Positions 22,294 to 33,138 of a stretch of 64,000 nt of DNA are shown here, piece after piece (the first letter of the stretch is position 1; each line of letters begins with the position of its first letter). The DNA is from Linum tenue. Lineage: Eukaryota > Streptophyta > Magnoliopsida > Malpighiales > Linaceae. Position numbers and translations under genes: made by a program. The stretch spans positions 35,546,066-35,610,065 of the forward strand of contig CAMGYJ010000006.1 of NCBI GenBank assembly GCA_946122785.1. The letters are read 5' to 3'. Below the pieces are notes generated by a model. It had not been told where the DNA came from and searched no databases. It saw only the letters and a list, made by a program, of their open reading frames with translations.

Positions 22294-23644
22294 TGATAGA
22301 TCGTTAATTACACATGTTTTCGCCCCTATTCTTACACCGTTTGAGATGTGGATTCTTGCATTTTAGGCGGATTTCACGCTAGGTTGTGCTTGTTTGTGCT
22401 ATTTCAGGTCCTAGTACGTGAATGGAGGCTTGGGAGCGAGTTTGGGGGCGATTGGACGAAGATCGGACGCGTGGCGAGGTACTGAGGAAGCCACACGGGC
22501 ATTCCTGGAACCCACACGGCCGTGCAAGTCACCCTTGTGGCCGTGTGGTTTGTGCCGAGAGCAAACACGGGCATGGAGAAAATTCCACACGGCCGTGTGA
22601 CTCTGGCCGTGGGGGAAGCCTGAAGTTCGATTAATCGAGACGCGGCATTTTGGAAGCCACACGGGCAACTGGGTGAGCCACACGGCCGTGTGGCCTGCCC
22701 GTGTGAGTCGGGAAATCTTGGTTTTTACCCAATTCCGAGCCACAAGTGAGAGAAAGGATTTTCTGCAGCAAAAATAGAGTTTTAGAGAGAGAAAGAGAGA
22801 AGAACAAACCCTAGGAGCTATTTGGAGTGGATTTCTCACCATTGAAGCACAGATTGCGTCCCCAGGAGTGAAGATGGACATCCCAGAGCAGATTTTCCTC
22901 ATCTTTATGAGTATGACTACTCTGAGTTCTGTTTTCCTCTCTCTCTCTATGGAGTAGAACCTTTCTCTCACTTGGGTATGAAGAATCCTAGGTCCATGTG
23001 TTAGGGATTTGATTGTAATGACTTGGGATGATTATACTGTTTGGTTTTAATCGAATGATGCATGATTCATTGAATTGATTGAATTCTGATTAGCTTTCCT
23101 TGATTTCTGCTGCAACCTGAGATAGATAGAATCTGATTAGGTTGTTAGAGCTACATCATTCGGTAGTAGGAGATTGGCTACACGAGAGTTAGTCAGTTTA
23201 CTGCTTTGTACTAGAATCCAATTCCAGTAGTGGAGTTCTGTGTTCATAGCCTCAGCTTTCTATCCCGGTGAAGACTAGTCGTCTGCCGGGTAGTTAGACT
23301 GAGAGGGCTTGGTCAACTTAAGAGATTCCAAGCTACTGTCGGATCTTCCGTAGCTTAATTAACAGTAAATCAACCCAGGGTAATTACAATTGAAACCTAA
23401 CCAAGGAGCTAGGGGGACTCATTCCCGAGTGACTCTTCCCTGCTTTAGAAAACCGAACCATTTCCTGCTTTTTACTGCTTTTACTTTAAAAAACAATCAC
23501 TCGACTTAGTTGGCTTGATAATAGATAATCACGGAGTAGGCAGTAGATCTAGACCCCGGGTTGATAATAGAACTTGCTACTTTACTGCATTCCCGGACTG
23601 CGATTACACTTGGTCGCAGTTCGGTGTTGTGTTTTAGCGTGTCA
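22294..23644 (+). repeat. Athila-2 3' LTR (1351 bp)
   Basis: It starts TGATAGATCGTTAATT after the PPT and ends TTTTAGCGTGTCA. It pairs with 10352-11700 and with the tail 12975-13055. The palindrome block with perfect CACACGGCCGTGTG copies is at 22586-22599 and 22679-22692. The flank CAAAC at 23645 is the right target duplication. Confidence 0.9.
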
Positions 23645-23655
23645 CAAACTGTTGT

Positions 23656-23672
23656 CCCTGGCAACGGCGCCA
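23656..23672 (-). other. Athila-1 primer binding site, tRNA-Asp type
   Basis: The plus strand reads CCCTGGCAACGGCGCCA, one change from the tRNA-Asp 3' end, so the minus strand carries TGGCGCCGTTGCCAGGG. It lies 6 bp from the LTR edge at 23679. It is the continuation of the leader broken at 10351 and shows Athila-1 is minus-strand. Confidence 0.9.
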
Positions 23673-23678
23673 AAAACT

Positions 23679-25219
23679 TGACTCGCTCGAATGTACACTA
23701 CAATTAAACCCCAATCAGAGCCCAAGTTTTAAACTCTAATCAGGTGTAGTATAAGGAAAGTATCTATATATCGACCCGGGCCGGTCGTTCTACCCCTACT
23801 TCGGTTGTTGAAATCATCATCTAGCGATAAAACTTTCGTTTAAAGGTTTTCCAATTGAAATGAAAGAAAGCAAAAGTAATTTGGTTTGAAAACTTCTTTT
23901 TTGGGAAAGTCACTTGGGTTTCGCTTCCCCCTAAACCGCTACCATGCTATGCGGGTTGGAACGTTTGCCTTGGGCACGCTAATCGCGAACCGCAGAGGAA
24001 AGCGTAAGTGGTCGGAGACCACAGTCTCGATTGGTAAACCGAGGTGAGGATGAAAGGTCGTGTCACTCGAACCTCTCGGTTTAGACAATCGGTAATCGGC
24101 TTACTTCCTCACTCAACTCTAAGGTCGGACGGCTTAACCACGATTAATCGACTTGTTCAATTCAATATTGAGGTTTGTCCGAACACAACCTAGTTTAGGT
24201 GGCATGAAAAGCGTAAGGAAAACCAACTCGATTGAGTCTCCCTTAAAAAGGGAGATTTACCTCTCTAAACTAGGCTAAGTTGGAAAATTAGATTACTAGC
24301 ACCTAAATGCACAAACTTAGGGGTGCTAAGCATAATTATGCACAAACCGTAGGATGTTAAGCACAAAATATGCACAACCCCTAAGTTGCTAAGCGCAAGC
24401 ATGCAAAATCATGGTGAAAAATTTCTCACACATTAAATTGAACAATGCCCAATATCAATCATTCAAACCACATACAAGAAAACTACCTGGTAGGGTTTAG
24501 GGTTCCACTACACCCAAGTGGTGGGAGGACTACTCCATGGAATAAGTGGGAAGAACAAAGGAGAAAAAGGTGGAAACCATCTTTTGGGGATTCCTCCTCT
24601 CTTCTTCAACCTTGAGCTGGGATTTCCTTGGGGAAATCTTCCCAAAACCTCCTTTGAAGCCAAGCCCTAGCCTCTTCTTCTCTCTTGGTTCTGTTTCTCT
24701 CACTAAAATGCAGAAGAAGTGTTTCTCTCACAAAAGTGGCTCCCCCCTTTCTCTTTCCTTGTAGCTCAGCTTTTAAACACGAGAAGTGCTGAGTTCACGG
24801 CCGTGAACCCTCAAACGCGTCCGTGAACTCACGCGTTATGCCAAAACATTCCGCTTCGATCGCGGCAGTTTACGGGTAACTACTTGTGTTCACGGTCTTA
24901 GTGACCGTGAACTCGCCTTGCGTCAGTAACCTTCAAGTTGGCTCTGGACGCCTAGCGCTTCACGGTCAACTCCACTTCTTCACAGTCTTGCACGACCGTG
25001 AACTCCTGCCTTTAGCTGTGAACTTGCATTTTTTCACCTCTTCTACCGATTTTTGATCCTTTTCGCCAATCCTTCAACTCCGAGGCTGGTTCCACCTATT
25101 TAATCCTGAAAAGCACTCAAACACTAAGAACCTCGCGTAAAACAAACCTCTAATGAGCGAATTTGGCACAAACATCTAAGGAAGCCAAGGGCAGAATATG
25201 TGCAATTAGGCCCGAATCA
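23679..25219 (-). repeat. Athila LTR shared by Athila-1 (5') and Athila-3 (3') (1541 bp)
   Basis: On the minus strand it starts TGATTCGGGCC (25219) and ends ...GAGTCA (23679). It is next to the Athila-1 primer site on the left and Athila-3 3' sequence on the right, so it serves both elements. The palindrome block at about 24780-25030 has a perfect 10-bp stem GTTCACGGTC/GACCGTGAAC at 24888-24897 and 24903-24912. It matches the LTR at 31367-32901 over its whole length. No PPT is found on its right side. Confidence 0.88.
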
Positions 25220-26709
25220 TTTGGACTTGGGGAAAAGGCTTTTTGGATGGTGGCATTCATGACATGAGGTTCTACTTCTTCAACCTAAACTCGAAGGGTC
25301 TATGGTTTCGACTAAAACCCTTCTCTTCAATCAAAGGTCACTAGCATCAACCAAAACCCTTATCTCTCCCTTCCAACTATCACCAATCATGAACTAGCTT
25401 GAAGCACTCTTCCTCGGTCAACTCTGGCTAGTTCTTTAAGGTTTGGTAGTGAAGGAGTTCTAAACAATGTAGGGGTTTGTTGGCTTGGGTGCCAAGAAAC
25501 CCCTCCTAGACCACGTCCTTTGGTTTTTGGTGGCACTCTCTACTTTATTTACCACATTTTATTACCTCTTTTTCGTTTCTCTTTTCTTTTCTTTCTCTTT
25601 TCTTTTTCTTTTGGAGGGGGGTATTAGAGGGTAAAAACACTTGCAACCTAAAAATTTATCGACCAATGCTCTTTTTTTGAGGAACTAACTCCAACACTAC
25701 ACTCCATTTTTCACTCCTAGCAAGAACCACACATGAACCTCCTATGTAGAACCTCTGTGGAAACTCAACGGTAAGAGCTCTGGCACACACGGGCGAATCA
25801 TGTTTGGACACGAAGAAAGGATTTGGGGGTCGTTCTACTAACACCTTTAAGCTTACATGAACGAAGCTCCTAAACTGAGAATGACCCATGGAGTCACACG
25901 GCTCAAAGGGGTTGACTAAGGGATGGTGCATCTTGGGACAATCAACTTTTGGGGCATGGACTAATCCTATGCCTCCATCATACTTGCTAGTGATAACTTG
26001 TGATGCTACACACCTTGGTAAGAGGGAACTATCACACCGAAAGAAACGAACGACTCATAGCTCACAGGCTACCTAGTTACGCAACCATCTATTCGAATTC
26101 ACAAACACGATGCATGGCAATTGTAAACAACAAGTGATCAATTCAAGACCTCCATTCATTTATGCACACTTTGAGAACTAAACTCTTGCCCTACCCTAAT
26201 GAACTTCTCAATCATCATCATCATAGGATATACTCCATCACATGCACAGTTCAAGATTAATGCCACAAACACGAGAATTTCCCACCATCCGGTCACTTTG
26301 AACATGCAAACGTTGCTTGGAGCCCACAAATTTTTGAAATTTGGGCATACAAAAGGCTCCAAGCAACATCTAACTCACACAAGCATACTAGTAGACAACC
26401 CCCCCCCCCCCACACTTAAACTCGGCATTGCCCTCAATGGCATAAGAAAGGGGTAGAGTGATGTTACCACTTGGGCTTGGTGAGCGAATGTAAGAATCAA
26501 ACCAGGGTAGGATAATTGAAGCTTCAAGGAGAGACAACAAAAAAACACACACAAGCACAATACGACTCGCTCGAGGCGAGGTTATTACAAGCACAATACA
26601 TACTAGTAGTAGTTCATGTCACACACACACAAATATCAAAAACAAAAGTAGAACAAGTTTAGGGTCACAAGTAGAGAAGTGGGGACAATGGACTCTGCTC
26701 TGCCACATG
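25220..26709 (-). other. Athila-3 3' non-coding region (PPT lost)
   Basis: No gene is supported. It aligns with 5010-6350 of Athila-1 and, reversed, with 41090-42470 of Athila-4: the GGGAAAAGGCTTTTTGG block at 25231, CTCTTCAATCAAAGG near 25320 and CCTCGCCTCGAG-type sequence near 26570. A C13 run followed by ACACTTAA (26399-26418) is a PPT-like tract on the minus strand. The roughly 550 bp that should lie between 25220 and the LTR, including the real PPT, are missing. Confidence 0.8.
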
Positions 26710-27276
26710 TCTCTCTCGTCAGCTACCTCTCTCTGGTGGATGGACCCTCGTCAGACTCGGGTAGGATACCCTTATGTCGAGCCAAACGCTGGAGGATGTC
26801 GGACTGTCGCTCGTGGTGGGATGAGAATCCCAAGAAGCCCGTCTCAAGGTGATCCACCCTCTCGATGAGGGGATCGCCTGCTCCTGGTGGTGGTGGCTGT
26901 TGTGCAAGGTGCGGGAGCGCCAGTGGCGGCCGGGTGCTCGAGTAGGTGGTTTCTCTGTTGCTGGTGGGACCTCGGGGTCTGGCTCCACTAGAGCTGGTGC
27001 TACTTCAGCTCGGATAACTCGGGAGGGTTGGAGTCCATCGAGGTACTCCATTCCTCTCTCACCCTGGAGTACCAACTTCTAGTTGTACAATGTCTCCACT
27101 AGGAAGGGCTCCATCCTTATGATGCTGGTGCAGCGGGCCAGGTCCACCTGGAAGTGTCGGGCTATTCTCGTGATGATGCCCCCCATATGCATTGTGTCCA
27201 CTCTTTTCCGCCCCAGACACCGGACGAAAGAGGTGGCAATCAACGATCCCATATGGATCGGCTCACACTTTTAAGC
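26710..27276 (-). pseudogene. Athila-3 ORF1-like remnant (N-terminus deleted)
   Basis: The minus strand reads PIHMGSLIATSFVRCLG, then DTMHMGGIITRIARHFQVDL, then a stop near 27080, then KLVLQGERGMEYLDGLQPS and a Pro-rich tail. This matches the middle and end of Athila-4 ORF1 (HLGSLIATSFARCLG, MHMGGIITRLARHFHVEL, KLVLQGEWGVEYLEGL). The N-terminal part is absent: the upstream PPT-like C/G tract (27277-27294) is joined directly to the middle of the ORF. Confidence 0.78.
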
Positions 27277-28456
27277 TCCCCCCCCCCCCCCACACTTTTT
27301 TTCCACCATGACTAAAACATTTAAGCTCAAACCACCGTGGCATGCTTGTGGGTATTTCATGGTTCAAGCACACAAAAATTAGAACCACAAAACCTACCAC
27401 GGTGGCTACCATCCGCCAATCAAAAACAAACTCCACTTGCATTCATAACATAGCACTTGGTGGGCAAATTCTATAAATAAGCACAATTTGATTCAAACAC
27501 ACCCACCAAGGCTCACTAAGCTCATGCAATAATCAATTCATCAATCACACGACCTAATTCACCTAAGTCCTCGCCCTAGCTAGATTCAATCATGCCAAGC
27601 ACAAAAATTCAACCTCACTTCACTACCTAATCCGATTCTCCACAATTCACAAAGGTAAAGTTGAAAAGAAAAACCTCGACACTCAAGTAGGATGGGGAAG
27701 GAAGTGAGGTGCGGGCGAGGACGGTGAAAAATGGTCGTAAAACTGACCGGAGAGGGGTCGCCGAGCTTCTTTGTAAGCTCGCCGGAGATTCGTCGCCGGT
27801 GACTTGGCCGGAAAAAATGTGGTCTAAATCTCCCCAAATTCACCGCACAAGCCGGTTTTTAGGAGAGGGGATTGGGTATGACGTTGATTTTTGGTCTTGC
27901 TCGCCGGATTTGGGGGAAAAATAAAAAAAAACGAGGGAATTTCGCGTTTTCTGGCGAAGATTCAAAATTTTTCTGCGAGTTTTTGGTCGTGAAGTGAAGG
28001 GTCTCCGGTCACGCACCTTTTATAGGCAGAGCTCTGAGTTCACGAACGCGTTGCCCAGTTCATGGTCTAGAGACCGTGAACTCGCGAATGCGTCCGTGAA
28101 CAAGGAGTGGTTGGCAGGTGGTGAACATGCAACAGCGTCCTGTTCGCGGACGCGTTGGCCTGTTCACGGTCTTAGCGACCGTGAACTCAGCAATCTGTTC
28201 GTTAACTCAAGTGAAAACAGGGCACTTCTGCAAAAAAATTTGACTCAACCTATTCTTCCGTGCCTCCTAATTGATCACAAAACAACCATAAACCGCAAAA
28301 CACAACACTCGGCATGGGGACACCACTTCACCACTCGAACCCTTCACAAGACACTAAAACGAAAACTAAGGAAAAGAAAACAAACCTCCCTTGGGTTGCC
28401 TCCTAACAAGCGCTTGTTTATCTTATTAGCTTGACGGGTGGGGATCAATCACGACT
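27277..28456 (-). other. Athila-3 post-pol spacer with palindrome cluster
   Basis: No gene. A PPT-like tract (complement of AAGTGTGGGGGG...) is at 27277-27294. At about 28025-28210 it holds copies of GTTCACGG/CCGTGAAC, including a perfect stem at 28162-28171 and 28177-28186. The high-coordinate end, GGTTGCCTCCTAACAAGCG (about 28395-28413), is the conserved sequence that follows integrase in other copies, but here it follows the protease linker. Confidence 0.78.
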
Positions 28457-29500
28457 TCAAACGTGATGCCACCGAGAGTGGATCAACCACACTCTCGGGG
28501 CGAGGCTTGTAGGCTCCCATCTTAGGCTCCTTGAGTTGGCCAACCTTGCTTCGGGCTCCCCCGTCTTCCGAGTCAAAGCTCCCTTCATCCTTCTTCTCCA
28601 AGCATTCAATCTCGGTCCTTTTGGCTTAGGACCCTTCTTACTTTCCTGCTCAATATCTTCAAAGACAACACAAGTAATGGTGGGGTTTGCCTTATGAGGC
28701 TCTCCTCCACTCTCATCAACATCATTTGATACTACCCTCTTCACTTTATCACTCCTCACCCTAGGATCAATTTAAAGCTTGATTATCTCCTTACCATCCC
28801 TCAAAGTTAGGGTTCCCTCATTAACATCAATCAATGCCTTGGCGGTTACAAGAAAGGGACGACCGGGGATGAGGGGCATATCTGAGTCCTCACTTATGTC
28901 GAGAATCACCAAATCGGTCGGATAGCAAAACGTGCCCACTCTCACCATCATGTCCTCCACTATACCTCTCGAGCTAATGACCGAACGGTCGGCTAAGGTG
29001 ATGCTAAGCTTAGAGGTCTTAAGTTCACCTACTTCTAACTTTTTGAAAAGCTTGTAGGGCATCACATTCACACTAGCTCCTAGGTCCGCCAAGGCATTGT
29101 CTATATGGTGATCACTAATATCAAGAGGGATACTAAATCTACCTGGGTCGGACCGCTTTTTAGGCAAGCGGTCAAGGAGGAAAGCCGAGCACTCCTCGCC
29201 AAGAGTCACGTTGGCGAGGCCTTCAAGCCTTGGCTTCTTAATGAGGAATCCTTGGAGGTACTGGGCATATGTTGGCATTTGCGCCATGGCTTCGAGAAAT
29301 GGGATGTTGATGTGGAGGTTGTGTAGCATTTCCATGAACCCTCCATACTCGTTGTCCAACCTCTCCTTGTACATCCTTGTGGGGATAAGGAAGAAGTGGC
29401 ACATATCCATCCTCCAGCAATGCCTGCCTTGCCGCCTTCCTCTCATTCCTCGAGGGCTTCTTCTCTCCCTTTTTCGGGGTGGTCTCATCCTTGTTGGACT
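28457..29500 (-). pseudogene. Athila-3 protease and downstream linker, pol-less copy
   Basis: From 29430 down to 28772 the minus strand reads GGFMEMLHNLHINIPFLEAM, LANVTLGEECSAFLLDRLPK, LADLGASVNVMPYKLFKKLE (DLGA active site), ITLADRSVISSRGIVEDM, DLVILDISED and PLIPGRPFLVTAKALIDV: a full-length, mostly open protease. A linker follows (28759-28457) and then the spacer. RT, RNase H and integrase are absent. The module would process Gag if expressed. Confidence 0.85.
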
Positions 29501-29593
29501 CTTCCTTCTCTATTGCTTCTCCCGTGGCGACCTCCGGAACCACCTTCACACTCCTCACTTGAAGTGCATTCACCCCGGCTTGATCCTTGGGGT

Positions 29594-31172
29594 TCACCAC
29601 AGTTTGGGAAGGCAAAGCTCCCTTGGGTCTCTCGGTGAGGATACCGGCAAGGTTGCCGATTGCACCTTCAAACTTTGAAGGCTCGCATAATAGCTTTGGA
29701 GACCCACCTCAACCGAGGTAAACTTGGTAGTCGCCACATCCATAAATTGCTCAATCTTCTCGAACTTTTGGCTACTCGTACTCACAAAGGTGTTTACTAG
29801 GTCCTCAAGCTTGGATAACTTGTCGGGTTGATGTTGTTGTTGAAACCCTAGGGCACCTTGTGGTTGGTACGGTTGTTGAAAGTTTGAGCCTTGGAGTTGG
29901 GTCCTCTGTTGGATGAAGGTTGGCCGAGGTTGAAAGTTCCCCTTGGGGCCTTGGAAACCCGGGGGCCTTGGATTAGCCGGTGATGCCCAAGCAAAGTTGG
30001 GGTGGTTCCTCCATCCGGGGTTATAAGTATTGCTATACAGGTTGTTGACCCTAGCATTTGCCACAAAATTGAATTGCTCCTCCGGAGTGGTTGCCTCCTT
30101 CATTCCTTGGCACTCCGCTATCTCGTGGCTAGTACTCGAGCACCAGTCACACGACATTATCGCCCATTTTCCTTTCCTTTTATCTTCAAGCATAACCTCA
30201 AGCAACTTATCCAACTTTGCCTCAAGTGGAGCACTCACTCCCACGCTTCTCACTCCCCTTTCATTGCTTCTCACTTCCCCAATCATACCCCCTAAGGGCC
30301 ATGTCTTCTAAGATCTCAGTTATTTGGGGCGGAGCCATATTCATCAACTTCCCCTAACACAAGGAGTCAATGAGGATCTTATCTTCTTGCATTAGGCCTC
30401 CGTAGAAGGTTTCAATCCGAAACTGTTCCTCAAACCTGTGGTGAGGGTATTGAAGAAAGTAATCGGAGTACCACTCCCAAGCATCACTCAAGGTTTCGTC
30501 CTTTTCTTGCTCGAAATGTGTAATCTTCTTTCTCCACTCCGCCGTCTTCGAAGGTGGGCAATAACGAGCCATAAACTTGTTGAGGAGGTCGTCCCATGAG
30601 GTGATAGACCGAGGTGGGCGGTTTTTTAGCCACCTAAGTGTCTTTCCCAAGAGTGAGTATGGGAAAAGGCTTAGTTGCAAAGCCTCGGCCGACACACCAT
30701 TAATCTTCAAGCTCCCTACGAGCTCCAAGAATCTATGCACGTGCTCACTTGGTGACTCGCTTTCATGGTCGTGGAAGAGAGCATTGCTGTGTATCATAGT
30801 CACTAGAGCCGGCTTGATCTTGAATTTGTTTGCCGCCACCGGAGGATGTAGGATGAGCGATTGAATGTCCACCGGCCTTGGGGCCATATAGTATCCCATC
30901 GTCCTCGGGGCTCCTTCTTCTCTCGCCTCCTCTTTCATTTGGCGGGCTTGAGCGGCTCCATCTTGCCTTTGGTTCCCCGCCATTTCCTCTTCAATGACGG
31001 GCTCAACTTCCACTTCTTCAACTACTTCTCCACTAACACCGGGACCCAATTGATGTCCCCCTCTTTCACTCCTCCTTGCCTCGGCTAGCTCTATCTCCCT
31101 CACTAGGAGTCACAGAGTTCGGTTTATGTCCTCGTCAAGTGGTAGCAAGGGCGCCGGGTTGCTCCGGGTCAT
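29594..31172 (-). pseudogene. Athila-3 gag (one early stop, otherwise long open blocks)
   Basis: The start is ATG at 31172 in the conserved GTGCATGACCCGG context. An in-frame TGA near 31111 precedes a 249-residue open block (31103-30354) with the gag core: MGYYMAPRPVDIQSLILHPP, RFLELVGSLKINGV, LRWLKNRPPRSITSWDDLLN and HFEQEKDETLSDAWEWYSDY. After a break near 30350 a second block (30286-29594) has APLEAKLDKLLEVMLEDK, a zinc knuckle CDWCSSTSHEIAEC and the Gln-rich FQQQHQPDK stretch before VNTFVSTSSQKFEKIEQFM. The better preservation of gag and protease fits use by a non-autonomous element. Confidence 0.87.
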
Positions 31173-31366
31173 GCACCTCCTACACACAATCGGAAAACAC
31201 CACGTCTAGCACAAGCAAAGAGCACACACACTTGCAAAACTGGAAATTAAAAGCTAGATTAACAACCAACAACTTTTTCAGAATAACAAACCGTGGTCCC
31301 CGACAATGGCACCAAAAACGTTTTCAGAATAACAAATCGTGTTCCCCGGCAACGACAACAAAAACT
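31173..31366 (-). other. Athila-3 5' leader with duplicated, decayed tRNA-Asp primer sites
   Basis: The leader matches Athila-1 (10200-10351). A 46-bp unit beginning TTTTCAGAATAACAAA is present twice in tandem (31275-31320 and 31321-31366), each with a primer-site copy. Plus-strand readings are CCCCGACAATGGCACCA (about 31298-31314) and CCCCGGCAACGACAACA (about 31344-31360), against CCCCGGCAACGGCGCCA expected. Each has three changes. Confidence 0.85.
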
Positions 31367-32901
31367 TGACTCACATGAAACTACACCACAATTAAACCCC
31401 AATTAGAGCCCAAGTTTTTAAACTCTAATCGGGTGCAGTATAGGACAAGTGATTATATATCGACCTCGGGGGGTCCGTCTACCCCTACTTTGGTTGTTGA
31501 AATCATTATCTAGCGATAAAATTTGGTTTAAAGGTTTGCTAAATGAAATGAAAGAAAGCAAAGGTAACTTGGTTTGAAAACTCTTTTGTGGGAAAGTCAC
31601 TCGGGTTTCACTTCCCCCTAACCGCTACCATGCTACGTGGATTGGAACGTTAATCGTAAACCGTAGAGGAAAGCGTATGTGGTCGAAGACCACAGTCTCA
31701 ATTGCTAAACCGAGGTGAGGATGAAAGGTCGTGTCACTCGACCCTCTCGGTTTAGACAATCGGTAATCGGCTTACTCCCTCACTCAACTCTAAGGTCGGA
31801 CGGTTTAACCATGATTAATCGACTTGTTCAATTCAATATTGAGGGTTGCCCTAACTCAACCTAGTTTAGGTGGCTTGGAAAGCGGAAGGAAAACCAACTC
31901 GATTGAGTCTCCCATGAAAAGGGGGATTTTCCTCTCTAAACTAGGGTAAGTTGGCAAATTAGATTACTAGCACCTAAATGCATAAACTAGGGGTGCTAAG
32001 CACAATTATGCACAATCCCTAGGATGCTAAGCACAACATATGCACAACCCCTAAGTTTCTAAGCACAAGCATGCAAAATCATGGTGAATAATGCCTCAAA
32101 CATTAAATTTAACAAGACCCAATATCAATCATCAAAACCACATACAAGAAATCTACATGGTAGAGTTAGGGTTTCACTACACCCAAGTGAAAGGAGGACT
32201 AATCCATGGAAGAAGTGGGAAGAACAAAAGGGGAAAAAGTGAAAACCATCTTTTGGGGATGCCTCCTCTCTTCTTCAACCTTGAGCTGGGATTTCCTTGG
32301 GGAAATCTTCCCAAAATCTCCTTTGAAGCCAAGCCCTAACCTCTTCTTCTCTTTTGGTTCTGTTTCTCACTAGAATGCTGAAGAAGGTGTTTCTCTCACA
32401 AAAGTGGGCTCTCCCTTCTCTCCTCCTTGCAGCTCAGCTTTTAAAACCGAGAAGAGCTGAGTTCACTGCTTAAGTTCACGGCCTCGAACCATCAAACGCG
32501 TCTGTGAACTCATGCCACGCGTTAAAACGCTCCGCATCGATCACGTCAGTTCACAAACAACTGCTTGTGTTCACGGTCTTAGTGACCGTGAACTCGCCTT
32601 GCATCAGTAACCTTCAACTGAGCTATGGACGCCTTGCGCTTCGCGGTCAAATCCACTTCTTCACGGTCTTGCATGACCGTGAACTCCTTCAATTAGCCGT
32701 GAACTGGCTCTTTTTTCACCTCTTCTCCCAATTTTCGATCCTTTTCGCCAATCCTTTGACTCCGAGGCTGGTTCCAGCCGTTAAATCCTAAAAAGCACTC
32801 AAACACGAAGAACCTCGCTTAAAACCAACCCTTAATGGGCAAATTTGGCACAAACATCTAAGCAAACCGGGGGGAAAATATGTGCAATTAGGCCCGAATC
32901 A
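31367..32901 (-). repeat. Athila-3 5' LTR (1535 bp)
   Basis: On the minus strand it starts TGATTCGGGCC (32901) and ends ...GAGTCA (31367). It is collinear with 23679-25219, including the A/T-rich GCTAAGCACAA repeats (about 31990-32070) and the palindrome block (about 32455-32710, perfect stem 32569-32578/32584-32593). The right flank changes to unrelated sequence at 32902. Confidence 0.9.
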
Positions 32902-33138
32902 AGCCCATTGCCCAAACTCACATCTCCTACCGAGAAACAGAGGAGACCCTCTAGAGCATAAAGAAGCACATAAAGGTCATTGAGAAAGCTTATGCACAGT
33001 TTGCTGAAGATAGCCTTTATGCTACAATAAAAGCAGAGGAGGAGGAAGAAGAAGAAGAAGAAAAAGAAGCCAATCATGAGCATGTTGAGGAGCATATAGA
33101 CGTTGTCACAAAGAGCTCCCGTGATTTTCCAACTTAGT
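32902..33138 (+). pseudogene. Exon-like fragment, unknown gene
   Basis: From about 32957, after an acceptor-like CCCTCTAG, a plus-strand frame runs to a stop near 33136. It reads KKHIKVIEKAYAQFAEDS, then an acidic Glu-rich run encoded by GAG/GAA triplets (33038-33063), then HEHVEEHIDVVTKSS. I do not recognise the family. It does not match the Athila copies on either side and may be a captured or relict host exon. No further exon was found. Confidence 0.35.

Larger units (their letters stand above)
10352..23644 (+). mobile_element. Athila-2, LTR retrotransposon nested in Athila-1
   Basis: This is the fullest Athila copy. The order is 5' LTR region, tRNA-Asp primer site (13062), gag, protease, RT-RNase H, integrase, spacer, ORF1, PPT and 3' LTR (22294-23644). 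Both outer ends are TGATAGA...GTGTCA. The flanking 5-mers CAGAC (10347-10351) and CAAAC (23645-23649) fit a target duplication with one change. Athila-1 leader sequence continues across the insertion, from ...GAATAACA on the left to ...CTGTTGTCCCTGG on the right. Coding parts carry several stops and frameshifts, so this copy is probably not autonomous now. Confidence 0.9.
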
